Assembly: GCA_050258755.1 (NCBI GenBank)
Contig: JBLMZI010000002.1
Coordinates: 124,001-188,000 of the forward strand
DNA length: 64,000 nucleotides
Origin: JBLMZI01 sp050258755
GTDB lineage: Bacteria; Bacillota; Syntrophomonadia; Syntrophomonadales; DTU052
Reading direction: 5' to 3'
Shown here: in pieces, positions 51,511 through 59,158 of the stretch
Position numbering within the stretch: the first letter of the stretch is position 1
How the letters are laid out: every line of letters starts with the position of its first letter
Notes under the pieces: model-generated
Seen by the model: the letters and a program-made list of their open reading frames with translations, nothing else
What the model was told of the DNA's origin: nothing
Database searches by the model: none
Position numbers and translations under genes: made by a program

Positions 51511-53892
51511 CTAATCCTTATTCTTCATGGTTTCAACCAGGTCAAGCCGGCTGACCCCGCGCACCGCGAACGCGTGGGCCGCCCAGATGAAGAGAACACT
51601 GAAAATCGCCGTTAATACATAGGTTTTCGGATAAATCACCGCAACAATGGTAAAAAGATCGGTGCTCATCGCCTTCATATACTGGCCCGAGAGCCAGGAT
51701 CCGAACGGCAGCCCGAGCGCAATGCCGAAGACTGCCTGCAGAATGACTTCGTTTCCCATCATGGCGCTGACTTCGCGGATGTGGTACCCGATTACCCGGA
51801 ACGCGCCGAGTTCCCGGGTCCGCTCGTAGAAAGTAATGATCGCCGAGTTATATACTATGGCAAAACCGAGGATCAGCGCAAAGGTAACCAGGATGGCGAT
51901 GGAAGCGTTCATCATGCCCAGCTGTTCCTGAAAGCTAGCCATTGCGTCCTCCCGGCTGATAACCGAAGACACCCGGGTCATTTTCTCCAGCTCGCTTTCC
52001 ACCTGGGCCCGGCGCGACGGGTCAATGGTCAGCACTGCGGCGGTGACTGTCTGCTGAACGCCGAGAATCCGGTTTGCCTCTTCCAGCGAAACCATTCCGC
52101 CGCTCCCGATCATCACCTTGTGGATACCGACGATCCGGATCCGGACAGTACGCGGCGCACCGAGATTCAACTGGGTTTCAGCCAGAATCGTATCGCCGGT
52201 TTTCGCGCCGATTTTTCGGGCCGTGTTCTCGTCCAGAAACATACCGCTGGCCGGAAGCGTCATTTTAAGGCCTTCGGGGCTTTGAATGCCGCGCAGTTTC
52301 TGACCAAGCGGAACCCCGACCAGTATGCTGTCCTGGGAACGGCCCTGATGCTTCAGCTTTACCGGAACTTCGAGCTGGGGTTCAAGCCGGCGCACGCCGC
52401 CAATTCGTTCAATCCCGCTCAAATCCCCGATCGAAACCGGATTGGAAAAACGAATCATGTAATCATAGCGCTGATCCCGGTAATAGCTCTGGTTCAGCAT
52501 GTAGTCGACCGAATCGCCGATGAATAAGGAGATTATCAGCAATCCGACCGCGAAAATCACGCCGATGAGGGTCAGCGTGAACCGGGCGCGGTTCCGGGCG
52601 ATACTGCGCAGGGTCAGCTTCCAGGCCGGGTGCAGCCGGCCCCACAGCGCCGGAAAGAATTCCAACGGATTGCGCACGCCGGCCCGGGGCGGCTCCGGCC
52701 GCATCGCCTCGGCAGGCCGAATCTTAACGATCTTCCAGCTCCCGATTAAACCGGCCGCGGCCCCAACGGCAATCGCCAAAGCCGCGCCGCCAAACACTGA
52801 CGCGGTATTTATACCCAGCAGACCTTCGGTCGGCATTTTAAAATACACCGCGTACAGATTGGTAAACGCCGAACCCAGCGCAATGCCTAATCCGCCGCCG
52901 AGCACCGCCACCGTCAGGCCGGCGGCGACTGAATAGCTGGTGTAATGCCCTACGATCTGGGCATTGGAATAGCCGACCGCCTTCATAATGCCTATTTCCA
53001 GGCGTTGGGCCCGGATCATACGGCCGAGCATCAGAAACTGAATTACCGTCGCAAGCCCCAAAAAGATCACCGGCATGAAGATCGAATTCGCCCGCAGACC
53101 GTCCAGCTCGCCCTTGATGACGGCATCGCTCAGCTGATATTTGCGCGGGTACGATCCGATATTGCCGTACGGTTTCAGGATCTCCTTGATCCGGCGCGCG
53201 GCATGCTCCTCGTCGGCTCCCGGCGCCAACCGGATCACGATCTGGTTGATCTGGCCCGACATGCCCAGAACCTGTTCCGCCTGCTGATGAGGCATCATCA
53301 CAATCGCGAACCGTTTCGGCTCCGGATACATGCTGGCGGCGTCCTTCATCGGATAGATGAACTCTGGCGCGATCGCAGTTCCCACCACGGTCAGCTGGGC
53401 CTTCTTGCCGCCGCTGATCACGCTGATCTCACCGCCGCGCTTGAGGCCGTTCACTTTGAAAAAGTCCACATCGGTCAGCACCTCGACCCGATTGCCGGAC
53501 GGATTTTCCTCGAACATCCGGCCTGACATCAGGTGCAGCCGGTTTACCTCACGCTCCATCGGTATGGGATAGCTGACAATCCGGGCAATGGCTCGCGCAT
53601 CGTTATCCCGCAGCAAGGCCACATCCTGCTGGATCCGCCCGGTGGCCATAGTCACGCCGGGTACGGCCGCAACTTGCCGGGTAATCTCGCGCGGCGCCCG
53701 CACCACCTGGAAATAGTAGTCGGCAAAATCATATTGCCGGTAGAATTTGTCGCGCACGCCAGTCAGGTTGCCATAGGCCGTGGTCATCGAAATGAAGACG
53801 GCGATTCCCAGGGTCATGACCGCAACCACGGCGATAAACTGGCCTCTGGTTTTTCCGATTAAGCGAATCGTGCGCCGGGTCAAGACGCCCAT
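51511..53892 (-). CDS. ABC transporter permease, FtsX-like/MacB-type
   Basis: About 793 residues. Two FtsX-type units: N-terminal TM (GQFIAVVAVMTLGIAVFISM) with a large extracellular MacB-core domain, four TMs around ~270-390, then a second MacB domain and C-terminal TMs (LVTFALILGFAIVYNSAII). ATG 53892 overlaps the ATPase stop as TAATG. It exports peptides or lipophilic compounds by mechanotransmission. Cargo unknown. Confidence 0.92.
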   Translation of the reverse strand: MGVLTRRTIRLIGKTRGQFIAVVAVMTLGIAVFISMTTAYGNLTGVRDKFYRQYDFADYYFQVVRAPREITRQVAAVPGVTMATGRIQQDVALLRDNDARAIARIVSYPIPMEREVNRLHLMSGRMFEENPSGNRVEVLTDVDFFKVNGLKRGGEISVISGGKKAQLTVVGTAIAPEFIYPMKDAASMYPEPKRFAIVMMPHQQAEQVLGMSGQINQIVIRLAPGADEEHAARRIKEILKPYGNIGSYPRKYQLSDAVIKGELDGLRANSIFMPVIFLGLATVIQFLMLGRMIRAQRLEIGIMKAVGYSNAQIVGHYTSYSVAAGLTVAVLGGGLGIALGSAFTNLYAVYFKMPTEGLLGINTASVFGGAALAIAVGAAAGLIGSWKIVKIRPAEAMRPEPPRAGVRNPLEFFPALWGRLHPAWKLTLRSIARNRARFTLTLIGVIFAVGLLIISLFIGDSVDYMLNQSYYRDQRYDYMIRFSNPVSIGDLSGIERIGGVRRLEPQLEVPVKLKHQGRSQDSILVGVPLGQKLRGIQSPEGLKMTLPASGMFLDENTARKIGAKTGDTILAETQLNLGAPRTVRIRIVGIHKVMIGSGGMVSLEEANRILGVQQTVTAAVLTIDPSRRAQVESELEKMTRVSSVISREDAMASFQEQLGMMNASIAILVTFALILGFAIVYNSAIITFYERTRELGAFRVIGYHIREVSAMMGNEVILQAVFGIALGLPFGSWLSGQYMKAMSTDLFTIVAVIYPKTYVLTAIFSVLFIWAAHAFAVRGVSRLDLVETMKNKD

Positions 53893-54602
53893 TACCACTC
53901 AATCCTTTCCGGCGGTACCGGGTTTTCGTTCCGCTTGATCTCCACGATCCGGCCGCTGCGCATCCGGATCACCCGGTCCGCCATGGCCGCGATCGGAGTA
54001 TTGTGGGTCACCAGGACCACGGTCGTGTTCTGCCGCTGGTTGATGTCCGCCAGCAGCTCCAGAATCACCTTGCCGGTCTCGTAGTCGAGAGCGCCAGTCG
54101 GCTCGTCACAGAGCATGATCGGCGCCTTTTTCACGGCTGCCCGGGCAATCGAAACCCGCTGCTGTTCGCCGCCGGACAGCTGGGACGGGAAATGATCCAT
54201 TCGTTCCGCAAGCCCGACCAGATCCAGGGCTTCGGCAACCGGCATCGGTTTTCCCACCAGCGCGGCCGCCATCTCGACATTTTCCCGTGCGGTCAGGTCC
54301 GGCACCAGGTTATAAAATTGGAAAACAAAGCCGACGTATTTGCGGCGGTAATTGGTCAGCTGGGTCTCGGTCGCCCGGCTCAGCTCCCGGTCGCGAAACC
54401 GCACGATCCCTGAGGTCGGCTGGTCCATGCCGCCAAGAATGTTCAGCAAGGTGCTCTTGCCCGAGCCGCTCGGACCCAGAATGCACACCAATTCCCCCTG
54501 GTAAATCTCCAGCGAGGTTTCCCGAAGGGCTTCCACCTTCACTTCGCCCATGTCATAGGTCTTGGTGATTGATTCCAGAGCCATTAAAACATCGCGTTCC
54601 AT
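53892..54602 (-). CDS. ABC transporter ATP-binding protein (LolD/MacB type)
   Basis: 236 residues with Walker A LGPSGSGKSTLLNILGG, Q-loop FVFQFYNLVPDLTARENV, signature LSGGEQQRVSIARA, and Walker B IMLCDEPTGALD. The sequence YRRKYVGFVFQFYNL places it in the MacB/LolD/FtsE clade. First gene of the exporter set after the TetR regulator, 59 bp away. Confidence 0.95.
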   Translation of the reverse strand: MERDVLMALESITKTYDMGEVKVEALRETSLEIYQGELVCILGPSGSGKSTLLNILGGMDQPTSGIVRFRDRELSRATETQLTNYRRKYVGFVFQFYNLVPDLTARENVEMAAALVGKPMPVAEALDLVGLAERMDHFPSQLSGGEQQRVSIARAAVKKAPIMLCDEPTGALDYETGKVILELLADINQRQNTTVVLVTHNTPIAAMADRVIRMRSGRIVEIKRNENPVPPERIEW

Positions 54603-54661
54603 CGTTCTCTCCCCATCCGCCGGGAACCGGCTAAGTCTAAAAAGAACTCTTTTCTGGTTTG

Positions 54662-55297
54662 TTATTCCGATCCGGCGCGATATATGCCGTATTGGATCAT
54701 GCGCAGCATGTCCTCATATGTGTCGTGAGCCCGGGTCTGCAGTTCGGTCAAATCGCTATCGCCGCTATGCGGGGCGTAGGTCACCATCCGCTCGATGATC
54801 ACGGAGAGGACGCCGGATACCAGGCTGATCGCCAGGTCCGGATCAACGCCGTCCCGGAACAGACTGCGATCGATATTCTCCAATACCGGCGGCATATACT
54901 GCGCTTCCAGCCGCGCCCGGCGTTCCGACAATTCGGCTTCGAGCTCGGGTGGATTTTCCATAAATGCGTGGTACAGAATCCGGCTGGCTTCCGGATGGGT
55001 AGAAACAAAGGCCAGCTTGCGGTGGCTGATTTCAATCAGCCGCTCGATTAAATCTTTGGGAAGTTCGTCGAAATGATCAAAAGCCGTGGATACAGTCTGG
55101 TCGATGCAGTCGTCGACCACGGCCAGGTAGAGCTCGCGTTTGGCGCCGAAATAGTGGAAGAGAAGCCCTTTGGAAACGCCGGCTTCGCGGATGATCACAT
55201 TGGTCGAGGCCTTGGCATAGCCGTTTTTCGCAAACTCGGCCGCCGCCGCCCGCAGTATCTGTTCCCGTTTCAGATCCCCGACCGGTACCGTTTCCAT
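54662..55297 (-). CDS. TetR-family regulator of the ABC exporter
   Basis: 211 residues from ATG 55297. N-terminal HTH (ILRAAAAEFAKNGYAKASTN, VIIREAGVSKGLLFHYFGAK) followed by an all-helical ligand-binding domain with two aromatic-rich stretches. It heads the exporter operon on the same strand. Two palindromes upstream (55321-55376) fit autoregulation, so a small-molecule substrate of the exporter would probably induce it. Confidence 0.93.
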   Translation of the reverse strand: METVPVGDLKREQILRAAAAEFAKNGYAKASTNVIIREAGVSKGLLFHYFGAKRELYLAVVDDCIDQTVSTAFDHFDELPKDLIERLIEISHRKLAFVSTHPEASRILYHAFMENPPELEAELSERRARLEAQYMPPVLENIDRSLFRDGVDPDLAISLVSGVLSVIIERMVTYAPHSGDSDLTELQTRAHDTYEDMLRMIQYGIYRAGSE

Positions 55298-55320
55298 CCG
55301 CCTGGCCCCCTTTCCAGCAA

Positions 55321-55376
55321 TTGACCACGTGGTCAACCCCTTACTTCGAGTCTACTCCGGGCTGACCATGTGGTCA
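55321..55376. promoter_or_regulatory. Twin TetR operators over the exporter promoter
   Basis: Two palindromes, ttgaccacgtggtcaa (55321-55336) and tgaccatgtggtca (55363-55376), share the core TGACCAyGTGGTCA with centres ~41 bp apart. On the minus strand the second overlaps a TTGACC -35 with tagact 17 bp on. The first sits ~24 bp before the ATG. Binding here would block transcription. Confidence 0.8.
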
Positions 55377-55521
55377 ACGGGTTTTCGTACGGGTGGTTTT
55401 CCTGGATGTGGGCTTGCTGACATTGGGTGAAAAACCGGGGGTTTTGGCTGAGTGGTTGGAGATGGTCTGGCGGAATTGGTGTTTACTAAGCATCGCCGAC
55501 CGATCATTTCCATGATAACCC

Positions 55522-55564
55522 TTGACAGGAACTGCCACAGAACTATATGTTATTAATAACATAT
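55522..55564 (+). promoter_or_regulatory. Promoter and 20-bp palindromic operator of the PadR-type gene
   Basis: TTGACA at 55522-55527; the -10 region lies inside the perfect palindrome atatgttattaataacatat (55545-55564). This overlap is typical of PadR autoregulation. Confidence 0.75.
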
Positions 55565-55600
55565 GTTATTGCAGGAACTATATTTCGGGAGGGATGTTCG

Positions 55601-56524
55601 GTGTCGATTCAAGCCGCGATTCTCGGACTGTTGAGCTGGCAGCCGCTGTCCGGGTACGATTTGAAGAAGCTGTTTGCCGATTCGCCGATTCTGCCGTGGT
55701 CGGGTAACAACAATCAGATCTATAAAACCCTGGTTCAGCTGCTGGATGACGGTTTGGTGTCCAATGAGGTGTATCATTCGGCCCATGCGCCTTTGAAAAA
55801 GATCTACAGTATCACGGAAAGCGGGCGCGCGGCCTTGCGCGAATGGCTGGTGTCAGAACCGGAACCGCCTGAGCTTCGGAATACGTTTTTGATCCGGCTC
55901 TCATGGGCCGATCAATTGGGGACTGACGCGTTGGATGAAATGGTCGATCAATACGAGTCGGTGATTCAGGCTCAGCTTGCGATGCACCGGGAACAGCTTC
56001 GCCGGGGCATGAAAGCGCCGGACCGGACCGCCCGCGAGACCTATTTGTGGGAGATGATCGCCGAAAACACGGCTTCCTGGTATGAGCATGAACTGGCTTG
56101 GATCGGGCGGCTGAAGGAAGGCCTTCAAGGACAGGACCACTTTCGTAAGGAGATATTAAAAATGCAGTATATCGTTCGCGAAATGCCGAACGGCCGGTTG
56201 GTGGAATGCCTGCCCGAGCCGGAAAACCAGCTTGTTTCAACACAGTACGCCCTGGATCTGGTCGCGGCCTGCGGAGAGCACGACACCCAACGGCTGCTGA
56301 TTCATGCTGAAAACCTGCCGCCTGCCTTTTTCGATTTGAAAACGAAACTAGCCGGTGAGGTCCTGCAGAAGTTCGTGAATTACCAGATTCGCGCGGCCGC
56401 GGTGGTGCCACCGGAATCCCTGGCGAAAGGGCGCTTCCGCGAGTTCGCCCTGGAAGCCAACCGCGGACGGCAATTCAGGTTTTTCGAAAAGCGCCAGGAA
56501 GCGATAGACTGGTTAGTGGAGTAA
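55601..56524 (+). CDS. PadR-type regulator fused to a DUF4180 domain
   Basis: About 307 residues from GTG 55601 (gggaggg upstream). Residues ~1-170 are a PadR/Vir-type winged HTH with effector helices: AILGLLSWQPLSGYDLKKLF, GNNNQIYKTLVQLLDDGLVS, KIYSITESGRAALREWL. Residues ~190-305 are DUF4180: QYALDLVAACGEHDTQRLLI, FFDLKTKLAGEVLQKFVNYQ, EANRGRQFRFF, EAIDWL. DUF4180 is usually a separate small protein. Divergent from the TetR exporter operon. Confidence 0.88.
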   Translation: MSIQAAILGLLSWQPLSGYDLKKLFADSPILPWSGNNNQIYKTLVQLLDDGLVSNEVYHSAHAPLKKIYSITESGRAALREWLVSEPEPPELRNTFLIRLSWADQLGTDALDEMVDQYESVIQAQLAMHREQLRRGMKAPDRTARETYLWEMIAENTASWYEHELAWIGRLKEGLQGQDHFRKEILKMQYIVREMPNGRLVECLPEPENQLVSTQYALDLVAACGEHDTQRLLIHAENLPPAFFDLKTKLAGEVLQKFVNYQIRAAAVVPPESLAKGRFREFALEANRGRQFRFFEKRQEAIDWLVE

Positions 56525-56541
56525 GCTCGGCGGAAGACGCG

Positions 56542-56753
56542 GGGAAGGCGGTTTCCATGGCAGGCCTACGCCTCCTCGCCTATAACATCACGGTTTGCGT
56601 ACGGATTGCGGAACCGCCCCGGGACACCAGGCTTCCATGCCTGGTCCCGGGTGCCCGGCGTCCTTGCCGGGCAGAACCCGCAATTGTTCCGTACACTTCA
56701 CCGGATGTTATGACGGCTCGTCGGCAACGGCCTGCCATGGAAACCGCCTTCCC
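56542..56753. repeat. 212-nt foldback element with nested hairpins
   Basis: The outer arms, 56542-56566 and 56729-56753, are perfect 25-bp reverse complements (gggaaggcggtttcc.../...ggaaaccgccttccc). Partial pairing continues inward, e.g. gatgttat and gtacgga/tccgtac, and two inner hairpins are gccaggc-type (ccaggcttccatgcctgg) and gcccggc/gccgggc. No ORF of note. It fills most of 56525-56760. Confidence 0.8.
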
Positions 56754-56940
56754 CACGAGATCGCCTTTTTTGATCCCCACTCTCTTAGAGAAAGTCCCGC
56801 CCACCCCGCTAAGGTGTGAGCCTTCGGCTCTTTCAGTCACTTGGTCGCACATGATACCCGTAGAAAAACAACCTAGACTTCCCACCGCGATCACCTTTCA
56901 CAGTCGCAAGCTACCTATGCGCGTAACCTCCAAACTAACC

Positions 56941-57173
56941 CGGCGAACTGGCTTGAAGCGGCTTAACCCAGTGAGTGCCGGCTGGCCCCGAAAAAACCAA
57001 GGCTACGATTACTCCACAAGCTTAGGAGGCAGGAAGAGTATCTCCCTGCCTCCCGAAAGCACCTTCGGCTTACGCATCACCACCAGGCAATCTCGCCGAA
57101 GCCGCCAGCATCCAACAAACCAAAAAGCCCACGGCGGGAGCGGGTTATCCGCGCCAAGCCCCTCCGCGGGCTT
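56941..57173. repeat. Structured repeat element, copy A
   Basis: Shares blocks with 58840-59075 in the same order and orientation: ctggcttgaagcggctta (56948), gccccgaaaaaac, caggcaatctcgccgaagcc, ggcgggagcgggttatccgc, and ctttctc. Between the blocks is the hairpin ggaggcagg/cctgcctcc (57025-57053). It has in-frame stops on the minus strand, so it does not code. The stretch 56760-56940 shows nothing I recognise. Confidence 0.75.
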
Positions 57174-57200
57174 TCTCAAACCCCAAAGCCAAACCCAGGG

Positions 57201-58547
57201 TTACGGCTGAATCCGATGACTGCGCCGCCAAATCCGCATCTCTTCGGCCGACTTGATCAGCTCGTCCCGGAACATGGGATGGGCAATGTTGATCAGGGCT
57301 TCGGCCCGCTGCCAGGTCGATTTCCCCTTCATCTGCGCAATGCCGAATTCGGTGCACAGGTAGAAAACCCCGGTCCGGGGCATGGTCACGATCGCGCCCG
57401 GGGTCAGGGTCGGCTTGATCCGGGACTGCAGCGTGCCGTCTTTCGCTGTGAAAGTGGAGCTGAGGCAGATAAAGCCCTTCCCGCCATGCGAGTTGAACGC
57501 GCCGTGAATAAAGTCAAACTGGCCGCCGGTGCCCGAGATCTGACGGGTTCCCGCCGATTCGGAGCAGACCTGGGAGTACAGGTCGACCTCGATGGCATTG
57601 TTGATTGCAAAAACCTTGTCATTCATGGCGATGATGCGCGGATCGTTGGTGTAATTCACCGGGTACGAAGCACAAACCGGGTTGTTTTGCAGAAAATCGT
57701 ACAGCTTTTTCGTGCCCATCGCAAACGTATAGGTCATTTTGTACGAGTCAATCGACTTTTTCGCACCCGTGACCCGGCCCGATTCGTACAGATCGACACA
57801 CGAGTCGGTCAGCATTTCGGTGTGAATCCCGAGATCCTTGAGATCGCTGTCCGCGATCAGGGCGCCGACCACGTTCGGCAGGCCGCCGATGCCCAGCTGC
57901 AGGCAGCAGCCGTCCTCAATCTGTTCCATGACATGCGCCGCAATGGCCCGGTCCACATCGTTCGGCTGCTCAGGCTTAAGCTCAGTCAGCGGGCGGTTGC
58001 TGCCATTGACCACATAATCGATCCGGGTGATGTGGATCGATTCCTGGTTGCCGCCCAGGCAGTACGGCACGTTTTCGTTGACCTCAACGATGATCTTCTT
58101 CGCTTTTGCCAGAACCGCCGGCGTCACCGAGTTTGAAAGCCCGAAGTTGAAGAATCCGCGCGGATCCATCGGCCCAGTCGTGATGAACGCCACATCATAG
58201 TCCACATATTTCTTGATAAACCGCGGGCCCTGGTGGTACATCATCGGGATATAGTTGCACAGGTCATCGCCGTGCAATTTGCGGGAGGTACCGCTGAAGT
58301 GGTAGTCTTCCAGAATAAAATGATCGCGCGCAGGATCAGCCTTTACGACCTCTGGTACCCGCGAAAAGCAGACGCCGCGGATTTCCACATCATAGAGCTC
58401 GTCAATCCGTTTGGCGAGGGCCGCGTCCAGCGCCTCGGGAAACAGGATAAACTCGCCGTAATGAACCACATCGCCTGATTTGACCACCCTAACCGCTTCT
58501 TCGGCGGTGACGGTTTTCTGTTCCAAATGCCATTTTTCGATGTCCAT
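57201..58547 (-). CDS. Acetyl-CoA hydrolase/transferase family CoA-transferase (butyryl- or 4-hydroxybutyrate-type)
   Basis: 448 residues from ATG 58547 (aggggag upstream). Class I CoA-transferase layout: N-terminal domain with GDVVHYGEFILFP, then GCCLQLGIGGLPNVVGALI, and the catalytic-Glu region CSESAGTRQISGTGGQFDF, then HGGKGFICLSS. Its closest family members move CoA between acetate and butyrate or 4-hydroxybutyrate, which suits a fermentative anaerobe. Exact acyl substrate not determinable here. Confidence 0.85.
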   Translation of the reverse strand: MDIEKWHLEQKTVTAEEAVRVVKSGDVVHYGEFILFPEALDAALAKRIDELYDVEIRGVCFSRVPEVVKADPARDHFILEDYHFSGTSRKLHGDDLCNYIPMMYHQGPRFIKKYVDYDVAFITTGPMDPRGFFNFGLSNSVTPAVLAKAKKIIVEVNENVPYCLGGNQESIHITRIDYVVNGSNRPLTELKPEQPNDVDRAIAAHVMEQIEDGCCLQLGIGGLPNVVGALIADSDLKDLGIHTEMLTDSCVDLYESGRVTGAKKSIDSYKMTYTFAMGTKKLYDFLQNNPVCASYPVNYTNDPRIIAMNDKVFAINNAIEVDLYSQVCSESAGTRQISGTGGQFDFIHGAFNSHGGKGFICLSSTFTAKDGTLQSRIKPTLTPGAIVTMPRTGVFYLCTEFGIAQMKGKSTWQRAEALINIAHPMFRDELIKSAEEMRIWRRSHRIQP

Positions 58548-58578
58548 AGTTTTCTCCCCTATCTCTTTTTCGGCTTCT

Positions 58579-58728
58579 TTATAAACCAAGTTCTTTATGG
58601 ATTCTCTGACAGGAAGCCAGGGAAAGCTCCAGGAACTCCTCCAGGCTCAGGCCAAATTCCGCGCAGGCAGCCATCTGCTCCCGGTTGGCGCCGCGGGCAA
58701 AGCCCTTTTCTTTGTAGCGGTTCACCAC
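58579..58728 (-). pseudogene. C-terminal relic of an HD-domain phosphohydrolase
   Basis: A frame of 49 codons ending at 58579: KEKGFARGANREQMAACAEF, then GLSLEEFLELSLASCQ, then HKELGL and stop. This is the characteristic tail of clostridial HD-domain hydrolases. A TGA lies just before it and no HD motif precedes it within the gap, so only the C-terminus remains. It lies between the CoA-transferase start and repeat copy B. Confidence 0.5.
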
Positions 58729-58839
58729 TCATATGCTTCCATTCAACAATCGCGCCCAAACCTCCTGGCGCATCAAGCCCTTCAGCAGGCATACTCAATC
58801 TCAAAGCCATTCCACTCAGCAAACTGGCTCGACATACAC

Positions 58840-59075
58840 CGGCAACCTGGCTTGAAGCGGCTTATCCCGGCGAGTGCCGACTAGCCCCGAAAAAACCCAG
58901 GCTTCGGTCAGAACGCAGACCCAGGAGTCAGGGTATCCGCGGCCCTGACTCCCGACAGCAGCGTCAGCCCCCGCAACACCGCCAGGCAATCTCGCCGAAG
59001 CCGTATAGTTCCCATTCCAACCGGAATCCCAGGCGGGAGCGGGATATCCGCGCCAAGCCAATCCGAAGGCTTTCT
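58840..59075. repeat. Structured repeat element, copy B
   Basis: Counterpart of copy A with the same block order. Its hairpin is ggagtcaggg/ccctgactcc (58924-58952). Relative to copy A, one stem pair has changed G-C to T-A with pairing kept. An open minus-strand frame (58816-59295) over it also covers the hppA 3' end and is not credible as a gene. Confidence 0.75.
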
Positions 59076-59104
59076 CGAACACCAATTGCCCAGAATAGTC
59101 ATAC

Positions 59105-59134
59105 AAAAAGGGGTGGGAAAAATCCCACCCCTTT
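59105..59134 (-). terminator. hppA terminator
   Basis: Stem aaaggggtggga/tcccaccccttt with tttttgtat following on the minus strand, 25 bp after the hppA stop. Confidence 0.85.
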
Positions 59135-59158
59135 ATTCGGTCAAACGTACTCGGCGAA

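Noticed and set aside
57216..58136. Plus-strand frame (306 codons) opposite the CoA-transferase
   Set aside because: Antisense shadow; no independent start signal.
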